The notes below the pieces were generated by a model. That model was not told the origin of the DNA. It did no database searches and saw nothing but the letters and a program-made list of their open reading frames with translations. Shown piece after piece: positions 25,937-34,982 of a stretch of DNA of 64,000 nucleotides (position 1 is the first letter of the stretch; every line of letters starts with the position of its first letter). The DNA is taken from the NCBI RefSeq assembly GCF_030811115.1, contig NZ_JAUSQK010000001.1:372001-436000 (forward strand). The letters are read 5' to 3'. The translations under genes and the position numbers were made by a program. Source of the DNA: Olsenella profusa DSM 13989. GTDB lineage: Bacteria > Actinomycetota > Coriobacteriia > Coriobacteriales > Atopobiaceae.

Positions 25937-26553
25937 CAGGCGCCCTCCCCCATCCAGAGCCCCGCTGCGGCGAGCTCCGAGGGGGCGAGCGCCGCCGCAG
26001 GACGCACCGCGGCAGGGTCTGCATGATGCTCGCCGATCATCTTCTCCATCCACACCATGTCGTACCAACGGCCAAACTTGCAGGCGCACTGGTGGAAGAC
26101 GCCCACGCGACGGAAGCCCATGCGCTCATGGAAGCGTAGGCTGGCGTTGGTGAGGTACTCGTCCTCCCGCTGCGTGCAGGCGACGCAGGCGTTGAGGCTG
26201 AGGATGCCCTGTGCCTGCGACACGCCCTCGAGCGTGTCGTACAGCCTGCGTCCCACGCCCCTGCCGCGCGTGTCCGGACGCAGGTAGATGGTCGTCTCCG
26301 CAGACCAGTCGTAGCCCGCGCGCCAGTTGAGGCGCCCCGTGTGCGCATATCCCAGCAGGGTGCCCGTCGCGCCGTCCTGTGCGACCAGGTAGGGATAGTG
26401 CCTCAGGATGCGTGCCATGCACTCGGCACACTCGTCCACGGACGGAACGACCGTGTCGTAGCAGACGGCAGTCTTGCGCACGTAGAACGCATAGATGTCC
26501 ACCAGTTGCCCTGCATCCTCCGGCTGCGCCATACGCACTCTCACGTTACCCAT
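25936..26553 (-). CDS. GNAT N-acetyltransferase (phosphinothricin-type)
   Basis: A 205-residue acetyltransferase. The GNAT fold starts at VRMAQPEDAGQLVDIYAFYV. The acetyl-CoA loop is seen in LRPDTRGRGVGRRLYDTLE, followed by LNACVACTQREDEYLTNASL and FHERMGFRRVGVFHQCACKF, the pattern of the PAT/Pat-like branch. The C-terminal 25 residues are a low-complexity Ala-rich tail. GGAAGGTGG lies before the ATG at 26553; the upstream extension is not likely. It sits between rplQ and truA, with translation overlap to the latter. Substrate unknown. Confidence 0.85.
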   Translation of the reverse strand: MGNVRVRMAQPEDAGQLVDIYAFYVRKTAVCYDTVVPSVDECAECMARILRHYPYLVAQDGATGTLLGYAHTGRLNWRAGYDWSAETTIYLRPDTRGRGVGRRLYDTLEGVSQAQGILSLNACVACTQREDEYLTNASLRFHERMGFRRVGVFHQCACKFGRWYDMVWMEKMIGEHHADPAAVRPAAALAPSELAAAGLWMGEGA

Positions 26554-26646
26554 GCGACACCACCTTCCGTTGCGATGAAAGCGTGACGATATGCAGAGAG
26601 GGGCCCGCAGAGCGAACCCCTCGCATACCAACAGTGGTTAAGATGG

Positions 26647-27108
26647 CTACTCGGCGTCCTCTGCGGACTCCTCGACCTTCTCTACTTCTTTGACCTTCTC
26701 GACCTTCTTGACGCTGGACGAGCCAGCCTTGCCGGCCTTCCTGACGGACTCGGTCACGAGCTCGATGATGACGACCTCGGCGGCGTCACCTTTGCGGGGG
26801 CCGAGCCTCATGATACGCGTATAGCCGCCATTGCGGTCGGCCCACTGGCCCTGTGCGGCACGGTCGAAGACCTCGCGCACGAGCTCCTTGTCGCCCACCA
26901 GCCTGATGGCGAGGCGACGAGCGTGCAGGTCGCCCCTCTTGGCCCACATGACCACGCGGTCCACGTCGGAACGAATGGCCTTGGCGCGCGGCTCGAGGGT
27001 CTTGATGCGATCGTTGGCAAAGAGGGCCGCAACGAGGCCCCTCTTCATCGCCCTGGTATGGCTGGCATCGGTGCCGAGCTTCATACCCCTCTTCTTGTTG
27101 TGTCTCAT
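26647..27108 (-). CDS. rplQ: 50S ribosomal protein L17
   Basis: A 153-residue ribosomal protein. The start MRHNKKRGMKLGTDASHTRA and the body IKTLEPRAKAIRSDVDRVV with GYTRIMRLGPRKGDAAEVVI are standard L17. The last 35 residues form a Lys/Glu/Val-rich charged tail (KKVEKVKEVEKVEE), longer than in the shorter L17 proteins. The ATG at 27108 is the family start; six upstream codons are not. It is the last ribosomal gene of the alpha operon, 36 bp after rpoA. Confidence 0.97.
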   Translation of the reverse strand: MRHNKKRGMKLGTDASHTRAMKRGLVAALFANDRIKTLEPRAKAIRSDVDRVVMWAKRGDLHARRLAIRLVGDKELVREVFDRAAQGQWADRNGGYTRIMRLGPRKGDAAEVVIIELVTESVRKAGKAGSSSVKKVEKVKEVEKVEESAEDAE

Positions 27109-27144
27109 GGTCTGGTTACTCCTCATTCAAACGAGCGACGAACC

Positions 27145-28086
27145 CTAGGCCTTGAGACCAAGGCCCATCTCCTCGAGCTTGTCCTTGACTTCCTCGATGG
27201 ACTTGACGCCAAAGTTGCGGATGTTGAGCAGGTCGTTCTCGGAGAAATCGACCAGCTGGCGCACGGAGTGGATGCCGGCGCGCTTGAGGCAGTTGTAGGA
27301 GCGGACGGAGAGATCCAGATCCTCGATCTGCTTGTCAAGCTCGGTGTTGTCCTCCTCCCCGCCCTCGGCGAAGATCGAGACGTCCTCCTGGGGCTCCTCC
27401 TCCACGGAGACGCTCATGAAGGCACTCATGTGCTGATTGATGATGTTCGCGGCCTCGACGACGGCATCGCGCGGGCTCAGGGAGCCGTTCGTCTCCACCT
27501 CAAGCACGAGACGGTCGTAATCGGTGTGCTGGCCGACGCGACAGGGCTCGACGCTCTTGGCGCACCGATGCACGGGAGAGTAGAGCGAGTCCACATGGAT
27601 GATGCCGATGGGGTCGCTGTCGCGCTCGTTGTCGGCACCGGAGACGTAGCCGCGGCCGCACCCGATGCGCATCTGCATGGAGAGGTGGGCACCCTCGCCC
27701 AGCGTGCAGATCACATGGTCGGCATTGACGAGCTCGAACTCGGCAGGAACCTTGAAGTCCCCACCCGTGACGGTGCAGGGACCATCGATCGAGATGGAGG
27801 CGGTCGCCTCGCTACCCGTGCCCACGCTGCGGAACACGAGGCCCTTCACGTTGAGCACGATGTCGGTGACATCCTCGTAGACGCCCTCGACGGTCGTGAA
27901 CTCGTGCTGAACGCCATCGATCTGGATGGCCTCGACCGCAGCGCCCTCGAGGGAGGACAACAGCACGCGACGCAGGGAATTACCCAACGTATCGCCATAG
28001 CCGCGCTCGAGCGGCTCGGCGGAGATGCGCGCCACGTTCTCGCTGACCTCCTCAACGGAAACCTGTGGGCGGATGAATTCTGACAT
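27145..28086 (-). CDS. rpoA: RNA polymerase alpha subunit
   Basis: A 313-residue subunit that nucleates polymerase assembly and contacts activators and UP elements. The N-terminal dimerisation domain includes GYGDTLGNSLRRVLLSSLEG, and the acidic linker EEEPQEDVSIFAEGGEE precedes the C-terminal helix-hairpin-helix domain (LSVRSYNCLKRAGIHSVRQL, NFGVKSIEEVKDKLEEMGL). It lies between rpsD and rplQ. The C-terminal domain is closely echoed at the end of RpoC in this same window. Confidence 0.98.
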   Translation of the reverse strand: MSEFIRPQVSVEEVSENVARISAEPLERGYGDTLGNSLRRVLLSSLEGAAVEAIQIDGVQHEFTTVEGVYEDVTDIVLNVKGLVFRSVGTGSEATASISIDGPCTVTGGDFKVPAEFELVNADHVICTLGEGAHLSMQMRIGCGRGYVSGADNERDSDPIGIIHVDSLYSPVHRCAKSVEPCRVGQHTDYDRLVLEVETNGSLSPRDAVVEAANIINQHMSAFMSVSVEEEPQEDVSIFAEGGEEDNTELDKQIEDLDLSVRSYNCLKRAGIHSVRQLVDFSENDLLNIRNFGVKSIEEVKDKLEEMGLGLKA

Positions 28087-28108
28087 GAAATCCTCCTACC
28101 TGTTCGCG

Positions 28109-28702
28109 TTACTTGGAGTAAAGCTCGACGATGAGCTGGGCATCGATCTCGAGATCGATCTGGTCGCGGACAGGAGTCTGAAGCACGGTGCCCTGGAGCC
28201 TTTCGATGTCAACCTCGAGCCATGCGGGAACGGCCATGTGCTCGGAGGAGACGATGGCCTCCTTGATGGGGAGCAGATCCTTGGCCTTGGGGGCCACAGA
28301 TACGACGTCTGCGGCCTTCACCTGGTAGGAGGGGATGTCGACGCGCTTGCCGTTCACGTTGATGTGACCATGGCGCACGGTCTGACGGGCCTCCTTGCGG
28401 GTGCGGGCAAAGCCGAGGCGGAAGACCACGTTGTCGAGACGGCTCTCGAGCAGGCTCATCAGGTTGTCACCGGTGATGCCCTCGGTCTTCATGGCCTTGT
28501 CGTAGTAGCCACGGAACTGCTTCTCGAGGACGCCATAGATGAACTTGGCCTTCTGCTTCTCGCGCAGCTGGGCGCCGTACTCACTCTCCTGACGGCGGCG
28601 ACGGCGGGGCTGACGGTTGGACTTCTTGTTGATGCCCATCGCGATCGGATCGATCCCGAGCTGGCGGCACCTCTTGAGGACAGGGGTCCTATCAACTGCC
28701 AT
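28109..28702 (-). CDS. rpsD: 30S ribosomal protein S4
   Basis: A 197-residue primary 16S rRNA-binding protein and member of the alpha operon. It has the S4 RNA-binding fold (LESRLDNVVFRLGFARTRKE, HGHINVNGKRVDIPSYQVK) and the N-terminal TPVLKRCRQLGIDPIAMGI. No zinc-cysteine pairs are seen in the N-terminus, so this is the zinc-free form. It lies between rpsK and rpoA. Confidence 0.97.
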   Translation of the reverse strand: MAVDRTPVLKRCRQLGIDPIAMGINKKSNRQPRRRRRQESEYGAQLREKQKAKFIYGVLEKQFRGYYDKAMKTEGITGDNLMSLLESRLDNVVFRLGFARTRKEARQTVRHGHINVNGKRVDIPSYQVKAADVVSVAPKAKDLLPIKEAIVSSEHMAVPAWLEVDIERLQGTVLQTPVRDQIDLEIDAQLIVELYSK

Positions 28703-28720
28703 GTGTTCTGTCCTTCCTTG

Positions 28721-29119
28721 CTACACGCGACGACGCTTGCACGGACGGCAACCGTTGTGCGGAATGGGGGTCTTGTCCTGAATGCCCGAGACCTCGAGGC
28801 CGGCGGCCTGGAGCGAGCGGATGGCGGTCTCGCGGCCGGAACCGGGGCCCTTCACGAACACGGCGACCTTGTGCAGGCCGTGCTCCATGGCCGCCTTGGC
28901 GCACGCCTCGGCTGCGACCTGGGCCGCGAATGGGGTGGACTTGCGGGAGCCCTTGAAGCCCACGGTGCCGCCCGACTGCCATGCGATGACGTTGCCCGCG
29001 GGGTCGGTGATGGAGATGATGGTGTTGTTGAACGTGCTCTTGATGTGGGCCTGGCCCACGGCGATGTTCTTGCGCTCGGCGCGGCGGACGCGCGTGTGCT
29101 GCTGGTTCTTCTTAGGCAT
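28721..29119 (-). CDS. rpsK: 30S ribosomal protein S11
   Basis: A 132-residue platform protein. It shows [58 protein letters not shown] and the basic end [11 protein letters not shown]. The ATG at 29119 gives the standard length; the longer upstream frame overlaps rpsM. It lies 10 bp after rpsM and 18 bp before rpsD. Confidence 0.97.
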   Translation of the reverse strand: MPKKNQQHTRVRRAERKNIAVGQAHIKSTFNNTIISITDPAGNVIAWQSGGTVGFKGSRKSTPFAAQVAAEACAKAAMEHGLHKVAVFVKGPGSGRETAIRSLQAAGLEVSGIQDKTPIPHNGCRPCKRRRV

Positions 29120-29129
29120 GCTCTGCTCC

Positions 29130-29501
29130 CTAGCCCCTCTTCCTGGCACCGATCTGACGCTTCTTGCCCTTGCGAGTGCGAGCGTTGGTGTGGGTGCGCT
29201 GGCCATGGACGGGGAGGCCCTTGCGGTGACGGAGGCCGCGGTAGCAGCCGATCTCCATCAGGCGGGCGGTGTTCTGACGCACCTCGCGGCGGAGGTCGCC
29301 CTCCGTGGTGAAGTGAGTGCCGATGCAGTCACGGATCTTGGTGACCTCATCCTCGGTCAGGTCCTTGACGCGGGTGTCGGGGTTCACGCCGCACTCGGCG
29401 CAGATTCGCTTGGCGCTGGTTGCGCCGATGCCATACAGATAGGTAAGACCGACCTCGGTGCGCTTGTCGCGCGGGAGGTCGACACCGTTGATACGTGCCA
29501 A
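29130..29501 (-). CDS. rpsM: 30S ribosomal protein S13
   Basis: A 123-residue head protein contacting the P-site tRNA. Standard segments are [54 protein letters not shown] and the basic tail [16 protein letters not shown]. It follows rpmJ by 15 bp, in the normal order rpmJ-rpsM-rpsK-rpsD-rpoA. Confidence 0.97.
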   Translation of the reverse strand: MARINGVDLPRDKRTEVGLTYLYGIGATSAKRICAECGVNPDTRVKDLTEDEVTKIRDCIGTHFTTEGDLRREVRQNTARLMEIGCYRGLRHRKGLPVHGQRTHTNARTRKGKKRQIGARKRG

Positions 29502-29516
29502 CTTCGAGCTCCTCTC

Positions 29517-29630
29517 TTAGCCCTGACGCTGCTTGTGGCGGGGGTTTTCGCAGATCACGTACACCTTGCCATGGCGACGAATGATCTTGCACTTGTCGCA
29601 CATCTTCTTAACCGAAGGACGTACCTTCAT
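29517..29630 (-). CDS. rpmJ: 50S ribosomal protein L36
   Basis: A 37-residue ribosomal protein, short enough to be missed by length filters. It reads [20 protein letters not shown] and ends NPRHKQRQG. The zinc residues Cys, Cys, Cys and His are all present (CDKC, then VICENPRH), so it is the zinc-binding C+ form. GGAAGGAAGC lies upstream; ATG at 29630 or the adjoining ATG at 29633. It lies between infA and rpsM. Confidence 0.97.
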   Translation of the reverse strand: MKVRPSVKKMCDKCKIIRRHGKVYVICENPRHKQRQG

Positions 29631-29746
29631 CATGCTTCCTTCCGGTAGTTCTCATACGAACCGTCGTGCTACCGGTAGAGCCAGGTGGAGCTGGCCTACC
29701 TTATCTTGTCGCCCAGCCGCAGGCGTGAACGTCGATGCTGCCATCG

Positions 29747-29965
29747 CTACTTGTAGCGATAGGTGATGCGACCCCTCGTGAGGTCGTAGGGGGAAATCTC
29801 GACGACGACCCTGTCGCCGGGAAGGATTCGAATGTAGTTCATGCGAATCTTGCCAGAGATGGTGCACAGGATGGTCTTGCCGTTTTCGAGCTCGACGTTG
29901 AACATTGCATTGGGAAGGGGTTCGATAACCTTACCCTCGAGCTCGATGCCGTCTTGCTTTGCCAC
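29747..29965 (-). CDS. infA: Translation initiation factor IF-1
   Basis: A 72-residue S1-like OB-fold protein that blocks the A site during initiation. The start is GTG at 29965 (GTG-GCA-AAG-CAA), giving the family length and the N-terminus [20 protein letters not shown]. The core [20 protein letters not shown] and [20 protein letters not shown] is standard. It is 115 bp downstream of map, so a separate promoter in the AT-richer leader is possible. 116 bp to rpmJ. Confidence 0.96.
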   Translation of the reverse strand: MAKQDGIELEGKVIEPLPNAMFNVELENGKTILCTISGKIRMNYIRILPGDRVVVEISPYDLTRGRITYRYK

Positions 29966-30080
29966 CTTACCTACTTTCTGTCGCGAGCCACAGCAATTCC
30001 GTATCATACAGAAAACCACACATATTCATCCCTCCCCCGCACGGAACTACACATTTCCTGCGAAGAGGGAGGGTGTGTCA

Positions 30081-30968
30081 TCAGCTCTCAGGGGCGTCCG
30101 CGGACTCTGGGGGAGCGTCCTGGCCCTCGGGCGCCTCCCCTTCCGACGCGCCCTCCGCCTGGGCATCGTCCGCCCCCTCCGCATCGGAGCCACCCTGCAT
30201 CGCACACCACGGGCCAAGCTCGTCCGCCGTAAGGATGAGGGGGCCGTCCTCGGTGATGGCAACGGTGTTCTCGAAGTGAGCCGCCGGCATGTCGTCATCC
30301 GTGACCACCGTCCACCCATTGGGCAGCGTGTGATTGTCATAGGCGCCAAGCGTGATCATGGGCTCGATGGCAATGACCATCCCCACCTGCAGCTTGACTC
30401 CGCGGCCCCGCTTGCCATAGTTGGGGACGTTGGGATCCTCGTGCATGGCATGGCCGACGCCGTGGCCCACGTACTCGCGCACCACGCCATAGCCGTTCTC
30501 CTCGGCAAGCGACTGCACCGCATGGCCGATGTCGCCGAGATGGTTGCCAGGAAGCGCCTGCTCGATGCCCGCCTTGAGGCAATCACGCGCGACATCGCAC
30601 AGCCCTTGCACGGTGGTGGAGACGGCGCCCACATAGAACGTCCAGGCATTGTCACCCACCCAGCCACCATACGTGGCACCCGCGTCGATGGAGATGATGT
30701 CGCCCTCCGAAAGCGTGACGGTGGGCGAGGGGATGCCATGCACGATCTGCTCGTTGGTGGAGGTGCAGATGCTTCCCGGAAAGCCATCGTAGCCCTTGAA
30801 CGTGGGCCTTGCCCCACACTCGCGGATGAAGAGCTCGACCGCCCGATCTATCTCCTTGGTGGAGACACCCGGACGCACGAGGCTGCCCGCCCGGCGCAGA
30901 GCCTGCTTGGCGAGCGACCCCGCAGCCCCCATCTGCTCGATCTCGGCCTCTGTCCTGATGTGAATCAT
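30081..30968 (-). CDS. map: Type I methionine aminopeptidase with acidic tail
   Basis: A 295-residue metalloprotease that removes N-terminal Met. The five metal ligands are recognisable in the pattern ISIDAGATYGGWVGDNAWT (two Asp), GHGVGHAMHEDPNVPN (His), and the Glu in AIEPMITLG with another in NTVAITEDGPLILT. The core ends near residue 250. The last 45 residues are an Ala/Glu/Asp-rich low-complexity tail (DAEGADDAQAEGASEGEAPE), unusual for type I enzymes and of unknown role. Start ATG overlaps the adk stop by four bases (ATGA), so they are coupled. Confidence 0.95.
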   Translation of the reverse strand: MIHIRTEAEIEQMGAAGSLAKQALRRAGSLVRPGVSTKEIDRAVELFIRECGARPTFKGYDGFPGSICTSTNEQIVHGIPSPTVTLSEGDIISIDAGATYGGWVGDNAWTFYVGAVSTTVQGLCDVARDCLKAGIEQALPGNHLGDIGHAVQSLAEENGYGVVREYVGHGVGHAMHEDPNVPNYGKRGRGVKLQVGMVIAIEPMITLGAYDNHTLPNGWTVVTDDDMPAAHFENTVAITEDGPLILTADELGPWCAMQGGSDAEGADDAQAEGASEGEAPEGQDAPPESADAPES

Positions 30969-31591
30969 AGGCCCAGCAGGGACTTGACGTCCGCGTAGAC
31001 CTCGTTCACGTCGCGATCGCCGTCGACCTGCTTCAGGATGCCGTGACCGGCGTAGTACTCCACGAGGGGTGCCGTCTTATTCCCGTAGGTCTCCAGGCGC
31101 TGGGCGATCGTCTCGGGTTTGTCATCGTCACGCTGGTACATTTCGCCGCCGCAGCGGGGACACGCATCCACGCCCGCTTGGGCGGTGTAGCCACACTCGC
31201 GGCAGGTACGACGTGAGCTCAGACGATTGATGATGACCTCGGGCCTGACATCCACGAGCAGCGCGACGTCGAGGTCGATGCCCATGTCCTTGAGCTCGGA
31301 GTCGAGCACGACGGCCTGCTGGCTGTTGCGCGGGAAGCCATCAAGGATGAAGCCCCTCTTGGCATCGTCCTCCTGCAGGCGCTCCTTCACGAGGTTGATC
31401 ACGAGCTTATCGGGCACGAGCCTACCCGCGTCCATGTAGCCCTTGGCCTCCTTGCCCAGCTTGCTCTGCGCCTTGACGGCGGCACGGAGCAGGTCGCCCG
31501 TTGAGATGTGCGCAAGACCGTACTCGGCGACGAGCCGCTGTGCCTGCGTACCCTTACCAGCGCCCGGGGCGCCTAGGAGAACGATGTTCAT
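30965..31591 (-). CDS. adk: Adenylate kinase
   Basis: A 208-residue nucleotide kinase for AMP + ATP to 2 ADP. P-loop LLGAPGAGKGTQAQRLVAEY, AMP site ISTGDLLRAAVK and FILDGFPRNSQQA are present. The LID domain has a zinc site of the long form with CREC and CPRC. The ATG at 31591 has GAGAGAGGAAAG upstream. secY usually directly precedes adk; here a 494-bp gap with a terminator and a repeat element separates them, so adk-map probably use their own promoter, which I could not pin down. Confidence 0.97.
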   Translation of the reverse strand: MNIVLLGAPGAGKGTQAQRLVAEYGLAHISTGDLLRAAVKAQSKLGKEAKGYMDAGRLVPDKLVINLVKERLQEDDAKRGFILDGFPRNSQQAVVLDSELKDMGIDLDVALLVDVRPEVIINRLSSRRTCRECGYTAQAGVDACPRCGGEMYQRDDDKPETIAQRLETYGNKTAPLVEYYAGHGILKQVDGDRDVNEVYADVKSLLGL

Positions 31592-31810
31592 GCTTTCCTC
31601 TCTCTCGAGTGGTGTCTTCGTCCCTCTGACCAACGTGTGCATGAGTCAAGTCTACACGCCTCGTCCTCGTTCTGGCACGGGTTTCCGGCAGAGAGGGGTC
31701 CTCGGCGCACACAGTTCCCACCCCTGTGCGCCGGGTGGGCCTCCAGGGACCCGGCTCGGGCATCCGTGACGGTATATCAGAGCCACGTTAGAGCCACGCG
31801 ATGGCGGCAT

Positions 31811-31986
31811 GGGAGCGAAAGGGCCCCAAGTGCGTGCCGACATCGAGGCGCAGGGTGGATTCGTCGGGGAGTCGGGGGCAACCCAGCGCCCTCGCGGACC
31901 TCGATCCTGGGCTTTCGTCGCTCGCGGGTGTCGCCAACGCGCCGTGGGCACGCAACCGAGCACGCACTTGGGGCCCTTTCGCTCCC
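31811..31986. repeat. TIR element copy A
   Basis: 176 bp with perfect 27-bp terminal inverted repeats, GGGAGCGAAAGGGCCCCAAG followed by TGCGTGC, and its exact complement at the right end. The interior matches the reverse complement of copies C and D. The left flank (GATGGCGGCA) matches the left flanks of C and D in the same orientation, so the interior is flipped relative to the flank. No ORF is recognisable. It lies between secY and adk. Confidence 0.85.
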
Positions 31987-32032
31987 CTATGGGCACATTA
32001 CCCGCACAGCGGGTGGGGTCCCTGTATGGGAA

Positions 32033-32058
32033 GGGGCCCGGCCCGAAGGCCCGACCCC
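32033..32058 (-). terminator. Probable terminator of spc operon after secY
   Basis: On the minus strand, 27 bp after the secY stop: a GC-rich stem of about 10 pairs with a TTCG tetraloop, read GGGGTCGGGCC-TTCG-GGCCGGGCCCC, followed by TTCCC. The U-run is weak. Confidence 0.6.
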
Positions 32059-32085
32059 TGAGACTTCCGCCGCACGATGCGGAAC

Positions 32086-33369
32086 CTACTTGAAGAATCC
32101 CTCGTAATTGTGCATCTTGAGCTGAGACTCCAGCTGGGAGATGGTATCCATCGCCACACCGACCATGATGAGCACCGAGGTGCCACCGAAGGCCTGCAGG
32201 AGCTGGTTGCCTGTGAGGGAGAACAGGATCGACGGAATCACGGCAAGGGCTGCCATGAAGAGGGCCCCGGGGAGCGTGATGTGGTCGAGCACACCCTTGA
32301 TGTAGGACGCGGTGGCGCTGCCGGGACGAACGCCGGGGATGAAGCCGCCGGCCTTGCGGAGCTGGTCGGACGTCTCGTCGGGATTGAACACCATGGAGGT
32401 GTAGAAGTACGCGAAGAAGACGATGAACAGCACCGAGAGCACCCAGTTGAGCCAGCCGGAGGCCAGCGCGTTGGCGACCGTCTGCACCCATCCCACGTTG
32501 GGGAAGAAGACGGCGAGCTGGGCGGGCAGGTACAGCAGAGCGGAGGCGAAGATGATGGGCACGACGCCGGCCGTGTTTACCTTGACGGGCAGGTAGGTGG
32601 ACTGCCCGCCCATCATGCGGCGACCGACGACGCGCTTGGCGTACTGTACCGGGATGCGGCGCTGGCCACGCTCGATGCGCACGATGAACGGGATGATCAG
32701 CATGATGACGACCAGCGTCACGATGGTGATGAGCGAGCCCATGTCGGAGGTGTTCCACGTCTGCGCGAGCGTGGGGCCAAGGCCGGCCATGATGTTCACG
32801 AAGATGATGAGCGACATGCCGTTTCCGATGCCGTACTGGGTGAGCACCTCGCCCAGCCACATGATGATGATGCCACCCGTGAGCAGCACCACCACCACGA
32901 TGACGTTCTCGAGCATCTCGGGGACGCCCGGCATGGCGGAGAAGTTGATGCCCTGGCTCTTGAACAGGAACAGGTAGCCGATGGCACTGACGAATGCCAG
33001 CGCGATCGTGAGATAGCGCGTGTACTGCGTGATCCGGTTCTGGCCGGCCTCGCCCTCCTTGGCAAGCTCGCCGAGGGACGGCACGACCGCCTGCATCATC
33101 TGGAGGATGATCTGCGCCGTGATGTAGGGCATGATGCCCAGGCTGAACACGGAGACGCGGGCGAGGCTGCCACCCGAGTACAGGTTGAGCACCGCGAGCG
33201 CGCCGCCCTGTGACGTGATGGCCTGGCCCGCCTCGATCCACTGCCTAAAGGGGATGCCCGGTGCGGGAATGTAGGCGCCCAGTCGGTACAGGAGGAGGAT
33301 CCCCACCGTGATGAGGAGCTTCTTCCTGAGCTCAGGAACCTTGAAGGCGTTAGCGATTCCCCTTAGCAC
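32086..33369 (-). CDS. secY: Protein translocase subunit SecY
   Basis: A 427-residue channel of the Sec translocon with ten hydrophobic helices. Recognisable are the N-terminal [16 protein letters not shown], the plug area [34 protein letters not shown], and the C-terminal loops [13 protein letters not shown] and FVWGI-like region. The start is GTG at 33369, overlapping the end of rplO by seven bases. It is followed by a terminator-like hairpin and a repeat element in place of adk. Confidence 0.96.
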   Translation of the reverse strand: MLRGIANAFKVPELRKKLLITVGILLLYRLGAYIPAPGIPFRQWIEAGQAITSQGGALAVLNLYSGGSLARVSVFSLGIMPYITAQIILQMMQAVVPSLGELAKEGEAGQNRITQYTRYLTIALAFVSAIGYLFLFKSQGINFSAMPGVPEMLENVIVVVVLLTGGIIIMWLGEVLTQYGIGNGMSLIIFVNIMAGLGPTLAQTWNTSDMGSLITIVTLVVIMLIIPFIVRIERGQRRIPVQYAKRVVGRRMMGGQSTYLPVKVNTAGVVPIIFASALLYLPAQLAVFFPNVGWVQTVANALASGWLNWVLSVLFIVFFAYFYTSMVFNPDETSDQLRKAGGFIPGVRPGSATASYIKGVLDHITLPGALFMAALAVIPSILFSLTGNQLLQAFGGTSVLIMVGVAMDTISQLESQLKMHNYEGFFK

Positions 33370-33812
33370 GCCTCTTCGACCTTTCCGCCGGCGGCTTCTA
33401 TCTTGGCCTTGGCAGAGGCGGAGACCTTGTCGACCTTGACGGTGAGCCTCTTGGAGAGATCGCCGTCGCCCAGGACCTTTACGGGGATGTAGTCATGCTT
33501 GATGACGCCCTTGGCCCTGAGAGACTCGGCATCGACGATCTCGCCATCCTCGTAGAGGCCCTCGAGACGGGCGACGTTGACGGGCGCGAACGCCACGCGG
33601 TTGCGGTTCTTGAAGCCGGGGAGCTTGGGCAGACGCATGGCGAGCGGCTGCTGGCCACCCTCGAAGCCGGCGCCCTTGCCGCCACCGGTGCGGGAGAGCT
33701 GACCCTTGGTGCCCCGCCCGGCCGTGGTGCCGTAGCCGGAGGAGGTGCCACGGCCAATGCGCTTGCGGGCCTTCCGCGCGCCCTCTGCGGGACGAAGATC
33801 ATTGAGCTGCAT
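33363..33812 (-). CDS. rplO: 50S ribosomal protein L15
   Basis: A 149-residue protein of the large subunit. N-terminal [20 protein letters not shown] with the Gly-rich loop [17 protein letters not shown] and [20 protein letters not shown] is typical. A short C-terminal part ends [10 protein letters not shown]. It lies 11 bp after rpmD and overlaps the secY start. Confidence 0.97.
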   Translation of the reverse strand: MQLNDLRPAEGARKARKRIGRGTSSGYGTTAGRGTKGQLSRTGGGKGAGFEGGQQPLAMRLPKLPGFKNRNRVAFAPVNVARLEGLYEDGEIVDAESLRAKGVIKHDYIPVKVLGDGDLSKRLTVKVDKVSASAKAKIEAAGGKVEEAC

Positions 33813-33823
33813 GTGGGTGACTC

Positions 33824-34015
33824 CTAGTTCTCTTCTACCTCAACAAGGTGCTTGACCTTGAAGATCATTCCACGAACGCTCGGGTTGTCGGGCAGCACGG
33901 AGACGTCGCCGATCCTGCGAAGTCCCATGGCGCGGCAGGTGCGAGTCTGGTCCTCCTTGACGGAGGCAACGGCGCTGCGCACGAGCCTGACGGTAAGCTT
34001 CTTCTCGTCTGCCAT
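33824..34015 (-). CDS. rpmD: 50S ribosomal protein L30
   Basis: A 63-residue protein. [40 protein letters not shown] and [16 protein letters not shown] match the L30 fold. It lies three bases after rpsE, so it is tightly coupled. Confidence 0.96.
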   Translation of the reverse strand: MADEKKLTVRLVRSAVASVKEDQTRTCRAMGLRRIGDVSVLPDNPSVRGMIFKVKHLVEVEEN

Positions 34016-34018
34016 GCC

Positions 34019-34540
34019 TTACGCCTCCTTCCCGTTGAACATCTCGGAGACGGTGAGGCCACGACGGTCGGCGGCCTCCTCGGGACTGGTGAGGGACTTG
34101 AGGCCCTCGGCGGCAGCCTTGATGCTGTTGAGGGCGTTGTCCGTGCCGAGGGACTTGGACAGCACGTTGGTGATGCCCGCAAGCTCGAACAGGGGACGGA
34201 CCGGACCGCCGGCAATGACGCCGGTACCCTCGATGGCGGGCTTGATCAGGACGCGGCCCGCACCGTAGTGGCCCTCGACGGCGTGGGGGATGGACCCACC
34301 CTCGGTGAGGGGCACCTTGAACATGCTCTTCTTGGCGTCGTCGGCGGCCTTCTGGATGGCCAGGGGCACCTCGGCGGACTTGCCCATGCCGATGCCAACG
34401 TTACCCTTGCCGTCGCCCACGACCACGAGGGCGAGCAGGCTCATGCGGCGGCCACCCTTGACGGTCTTGGACACACGGTGGATGTAGACTACGCGCTCCT
34501 GAAGATCGGAGTCATTCTGGCGCTTGCGATCACGTGGCAT
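34019..34540 (-). CDS. rpsE: 30S ribosomal protein S5
   Basis: A 173-residue decoding-accuracy protein. The double-stranded RNA-binding N-domain ([20 protein letters not shown]) with [20 protein letters not shown] is followed by the C-domain ([37 protein letters not shown]). It lies in the normal order rplR-rpsE-rpmD. Confidence 0.97.
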   Translation of the reverse strand: MPRDRKRQNDSDLQERVVYIHRVSKTVKGGRRMSLLALVVVGDGKGNVGIGMGKSAEVPLAIQKAADDAKKSMFKVPLTEGGSIPHAVEGHYGAGRVLIKPAIEGTGVIAGGPVRPLFELAGITNVLSKSLGTDNALNSIKAAAEGLKSLTSPEEAADRRGLTVSEMFNGKEA

Positions 34541-34550
34541 TCAAATCCTC

Positions 34551-34919
34551 CTAGAACTTCAGGCCCGCTGCACGGGCACCGTCTGCGAGAGCCTTCACAC
34601 GGCCGTGGTAGATGCGGCCACCGCGGTCGAAGGTGACCTTGCTCACGCCAGACTTCAGGGCGCGCTCGCCGATGAGCTTGCCGACGAACTCGGCGGCCTC
34701 CTTGTTGGAGCCGATCTTGCCCGTGGCACGGAACTCGGGGCTCAGCGTGGAGGCGGAGCAGATGGTCTCGCTGGTCACGTCATTGACGACCTGAGCATAG
34801 ATATGCGCGTTGGTGCGATGCACGGTGAGGCGGGGGCGCTTGGCGGTGCCAAAGACCTTGGCGCGGACGCGACGCTTGCGACGCTCGAGACCCGCCTTCT
34901 TTGCCTGGTACTTGTTCAT
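34551..34919 (-). CDS. rplR: 50S ribosomal protein L18
   Basis: A 122-residue 5S rRNA-binding protein. [36 protein letters not shown] and [22 protein letters not shown] are characteristic. It lies 63 bp after rplF and 10 bp before rpsE. Confidence 0.97.
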   Translation of the reverse strand: MNKYQAKKAGLERRKRRVRAKVFGTAKRPRLTVHRTNAHIYAQVVNDVTSETICSASTLSPEFRATGKIGSNKEAAEFVGKLIGERALKSGVSKVTFDRGGRIYHGRVKALADGARAAGLKF

Positions 34920-34982
34920 TCGTTCTCCTTAGCTACGCCATCACCTGACGGGGTGATGGTCTTTCCTCTGGGCTGGTGAGGC

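Larger units (their letters stand above)
31592..32085. other. 494-bp gap between secY and adk
   Basis: Contains repeat element copy A (31811-31986) and a terminator-like hairpin at 32033-32058. No gene is seen. On the minus strand TTGACTCATGC (near 31640) could be a -35 for adk, but no matching -10 follows. Confidence 0.5.

Noticed and set aside
28025-29648. Plus-strand frames across rpsD-rpsK-rpsM
   Set aside because: Antisense shadows of ribosomal protein genes.
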